A stretch of 64,000 bases of DNA from Ancylostoma caninum (taxonomy: Eukaryota; Nematoda; Chromadorea; Rhabditida; Ancylostomatidae), in contig JBAJFG010000452.1 in the NCBI GenBank assembly GCA_037903475.1, positions 248,001 through 312,000 of the forward strand, written 5' to 3'. Numbering within the stretch: position 1 is the stretch's first letter; every line of letters starts with the position of its first letter. Position numbers and translations under genes: made by a program. Shown in pieces: positions 61,045-64,000 of the stretch. The notes beneath the pieces were generated by a model. It was given only the letters and a program-made list of their open reading frames with translations, did not search any database and was not told the origin of the DNA.

Positions 61045-61700
61045 ATGGCAGTGAACACAATAGTTTACATAGCGCCATGCAGAAACGGAGAAAAACCGGT
61101 TTTGAGCCTCTTCTTTTGTGGTGGAGCAATTGGGCGGCGCCAGGGCCGGAGTGAAAGATCCGGGTGTGACACGTTATACCTGGAAGGGGGGTGCGGCCAA
61201 GCTCTACGACTGGTCAGTTCATCCAATCGGCCAATTCCAGGGCCCGTCAGCGCCGCCCACTCCAGGTAAAACGCTGCACACCCGAATGATCCATTTACCA
61301 TGGCCAGCACCACCCAATACGTTAGAAGGTGCACTCCTAGCAACTTTGCACACATTGAGGGAACTGCATGCTTACCCTTGACCCCTACTAACCCTGCAGG
61401 TGCTGCGCTTCCAGAGGAGGGGACGGTGCGCAGATCTCGTTCTCTCACCTTGACTTCGCCCCAACTCAGCAACCTGCCCCACCCTCGAAAAGGACTCAGA
61501 ATCGGATAATAATTGGTCTTTCGACATTTCTGCATGATGCATGCGTGCCAATGCGATCACGTGCTCCTGGCGACTCAAACCATTTAAGAACCTCGAAAAT
61601 GATTCCGAGGTAAAGTAACGCCTCCAAGCAATGTTGAGGTGGGGAGGTGAGTTTTCGGGAGTAAGCCTGAAAATAAAACGTATTCACTGCCATGGAAATA
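61045..61700. other. GC-rich island bounded by a short inverted repeat
   Basis: It is more GC-rich than its surroundings and starts near 'atggcagtgaacacaatag' with the near-inverse 'cgtattcactgccatgg' at 61679. Open frames on both strands (up to 156 codons minus) have no recognisable domain. It could be a DNA element or a decayed exon cluster. Confidence 0.3.
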
Positions 61701-61704
61701 GCGA

Positions 61705-62805
61705 TGAATACGTTTTAAAAGAAGCAAAAGGTCAAAGAACGGGCAGCTGATCCTTTCCCTTCAGTGTTGACTTGTCTTTTTTACATCTGATGTGTGAAGT
61801 TGTAAGAGAAGAACTTTTGAGCTGCCCTTTCTCTGACTAATGAGGACAATACTAATGCTGTCCTCTTCCGCTCCAGACATCTGACACAAATGAACATTTC
61901 CACCTCACTGAACTTTGTTGCTAATTATGTCGCTTCAGTTTTAATATTATCTTAGTTAACAGCTTGTCCTTCAATTACTGTTGATCAGGCTAAGATTCCC
62001 ATGGGATACGTGTTGTTCTCTCTACGAAATTGTTGGGTTCGTCCGTTGGGTGCTTTAGTAACCAATCATTAAAGTCACTTCCTCAGCATTTTCCCTTCCA
62101 ATGTTTCAGTTGAGCTTTTCTTTTGGCTGTCCCTGCTCCAGGAATAATCCGAAAACATTTAAGTCAGAGACATTTTAGTTCCTTTTTCTGCATTGGTAAA
62201 GGATGCGGGAGGAGTACATTTCCGGTGCACAAGCCCGGTCAAAAGGATAATGAACGAAACGGCATCTAAACTCTCTATGAGAAAAAATTAAGAAGAAAAA
62301 CCGAAAAAAAGAAAAAACTCATTGTCATGATTGTATAATATTGCTTTGGTTTCTGTTTTTCGTCAGAAACCTGCATATCGGCATTGTCTCGGCACCGCCA
62401 CTGAATGTCAAAGGATGAGACTCTATCGCAAAACTCTCGCGTATTGCTCTAGCAAAATCCGCACTCTTATAATTCTGGAAATAGGGGAATTCATTCTACC
62501 TATCAGAGACTTTTCAGTTACACTTTTTATGGGATTCCACAAGAGCTACAAAGGGTTTGTTGTCGTTTGCGGATATTTAATACCCGGTCCAATTTCTGAC
62601 CAATTGTGGAGGGCGCGTGAAGTGGTCCTTCCCCGCATTATCTGTATGGATATCCTCAGCCTGTAAAAGACCTTGATTTTTTTGACCCACTTGATCAAGG
62701 ACTACCAGACTTAATCGAGGCAAAAGGATCGCGGCAGAACGTGTACAGATCGCTGTCAACTGGGCTCCCTCTGGTGCAGTTCTTCTGGGTCCTATTGTTT
62801 TTTTT
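61705..62805. other. Unrecognised stretch
   Basis: AT-rich and without recognisable features; a 111-codon plus frame at 62331-62666 is unrecognised. Confidence 0.35.
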
Positions 62806-62810
62806 ATTTA

Positions 62811-62970
62811 CTAGCGCCCCTACGGGTCGCTAGAAAGTGGGGTGGGGCAGCCACTTGAGGTAGGTGCAAAAGTTTTGCGCCTATGAAATCCTTAAGAAAT
62901 TGAAATAGAAGCGAAAATGCTAATTAATTGTGTTTGAGTACGAAATTCTCCTATGAGTTGCGTGTATTCT
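62811..62970 (-). mobile_element. Second Helitron-like 3' end (CTAG type), copy 2
   Basis: This is the inverse of 46431-46614: 'ctagcgcccctacgggtcg', 'tagaaagtggggtggggcag' and 'gcaaaagtttt'. On the minus strand it ends in CTAG followed by T. It lies on the 3' side of the 60-bp array at 63290, as in the other copy, but with another element end (62972-63285) in between. Confidence 0.4.
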
Positions 62971-62971
62971 A

Positions 62972-63285
62972 CCAGTATGGCCGCCTAGCCAACTCCGGAC
63001 TTCTTGTACGCGCCTTGCTCGAGCACTCTTTATCACACATCACCATGTAAATTCACTTTCCGATGCAATGATAAATTCCTCGTTTGTTGTCACCGCACTT
63101 CTTAAATGTCACCTACCATGGCTAGTCATCCTCAACTCTGCGCGTGCTTATCATTTATATGAATCTAGTAATTGTCGACTATTTGCTGTGACCGACACAG
63201 TGTAATTAAGAATTCGAAATAGTTCAAGTTGAGATTGTTGTTGGACGAACATCTTTCTTTGAGGCAGCATTTCCGGCCATTGAGC
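62972..63285 (-). mobile_element. Helitron-like 3' fragment (CTGG type), copy 3
   Basis: 'ccagtatggccgcctagcc' then 'aactccggac' parallels the 3' terminus of copies 1 and 2 on the minus strand; CTGG is again followed by T (A at 62971 on the plus strand). The stem is decayed. Similarity beyond the first ~60 bases is weak, so its extent is an estimate. Confidence 0.4.
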
Positions 63286-63289
63286 TATT

Positions 63290-64000
63290 CACACAGTTAT
63301 TCACACCTTGGCCAAAGCGGACCTCTCCTCCATCCGTCAACCAGTATCTTCTCGCTCCTCACAATTGGGTAAAAGCGGACCTCTTCTCCATCGGCATAAC
63401 CGCATCCTGGCATGACCACACATTAAGCGGACAGGAGACCCACATTCTGGTGGCGTTCCTAACACCTGGACCACGGCAGACCTCTCTTATACCCGCGAAC
63501 CCCTACCTTGACGTACCCTACATTTTTAGACCACGGCGCAGCCCCTCCTCCATCCACGAACCCGTATCCTGGAGTTCTCTCAACTTTCAGGCCCCAGCAG
63601 ACCCATCCCTTCTTCGGTGGACCAAAATGCTGGTGTTCCTCACACCTGGGCCACAGCGGACCCCTATCCCATCGCCATGACCCTGAGATTCCCGCACTTT
63701 AAGGCAAAGCAGACCCATCTTCCATCGGTGAACTCGAATTCCTTTATTTCTCACACTTGGGCCAACGGACCCCTCCTCCATCCGTCAACAATATCTTCTC
63801 GTTCTTCACAATTGAGTGAAAGCGGACCTTCCCTCCATCGGCATAACCGCATACTGGGATTCCCACACTTTTAGGACACAACAGACCCATCCCCCTTCAT
63901 TGTACCCCATATCCTGGCGTTCCTCACACCCTGGCCACAGCGGACCCCCACTCCATCGTCATAACCACATCCTGGCATTCCCACAGTTTTGGCCACAACA
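63290..64000 (-). repeat. 60-bp minisatellite, about 12 copies, runs off the window
   Basis: The unit is the reverse complement of that at 45285: 'cctggcgttcctcacacc', 'tgggccacagcggacccc' and 'ctccatcggc/tgaacccg'. Copies are diverged and some are shortened. Open frames of 64-85 codons result from the repeat, not from a gene. Confidence 0.8.

Noticed and set aside
61065..61535. 156-codon minus-strand frame in the GC-rich island
   Set aside because: GC-rich composition alone lengthens frames on both strands here; no domain is recognisable.

Overview
The window is nuclear DNA from a metazoan, most probably a parasitic nematode of the hookworm/strongylid type. That is an inference from three things: the class of RTE retrotransposon present, the short introns with TTTCAG-type acceptors in the few host-like exons, and an AT-rich background packed with decayed mobile elements. 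Nothing prokaryotic, viral or organellar is visible, and no complete conventional host gene can be called. Nearly everything recognisable is a transposable element or a product of one.

Layout. 1-5970: an old interspersed repeat (minus strand, pieces at 1-353 and 5805-5968) appears split by a 5.5-kb insertion. The insertion holds two copies of a tRNA-like (SINE-like) repeat, a HEXIM-like open reading frame and a complete, intact RTE-clade non-LTR retrotransposon (ORF 2806-5649). 6-17 kb: mostly unrecognised DNA with a TIR element (6289-6641), a 462-bp fold-back element (8139-8600) and one arm of a dispersed duplication (14580-14866). 17.2-20.5 kb: the 3' end of a Penelope-like element with a GIY-YIG domain, a Helitron-like element, a retroelement tail grown into a large CA/CATA microsatellite, and a broken mariner. 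21-31 kb: mariner remnants, a TA-flanked mariner-type element, and a CR1-like reverse transcriptase pseudogene with a small MITE inserted in it. 31.4-41 kb: three more decayed non-LTR elements (RTE minus, CR1-like minus with a nested MITE, RTE plus fragment).

41-49.4 kb is the most structured part. It has a Helitron-like element with about 16 copies of a 59-bp minisatellite, a related 60-bp minisatellite array, an inverted pair of MITEs, a 1.2-kb element with roughly 275-bp TIRs, several (AT)n tracts and a duplicated strong hairpin. 49.4-57 kb: another copy of the old repeat that frames the first 6 kb, mariner debris, two candidate exons with a GDNF/GAS1-like cysteine pattern (minus strand, about 53.2-53.5 kb), an element with a CATA tail, and a 1.36-kb near-perfect palindrome centred at 56254. 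57-64 kb: a candidate signal-peptide exon, long unrecognised stretches, and at the right edge a second 60-bp minisatellite array with two different Helitron-like 3' ends beside it.

How it fits together: this is a nest of repeats rather than an operon or pathway. The main threads are (i) Helitron-like elements carrying one family of 59/60-bp minisatellites that amplified independently in several copies, (ii) a probably recent RTE sitting beside a HEXIM-like fragment, and (iii) repeated use of AT-rich or older-repeat DNA as insertion targets.
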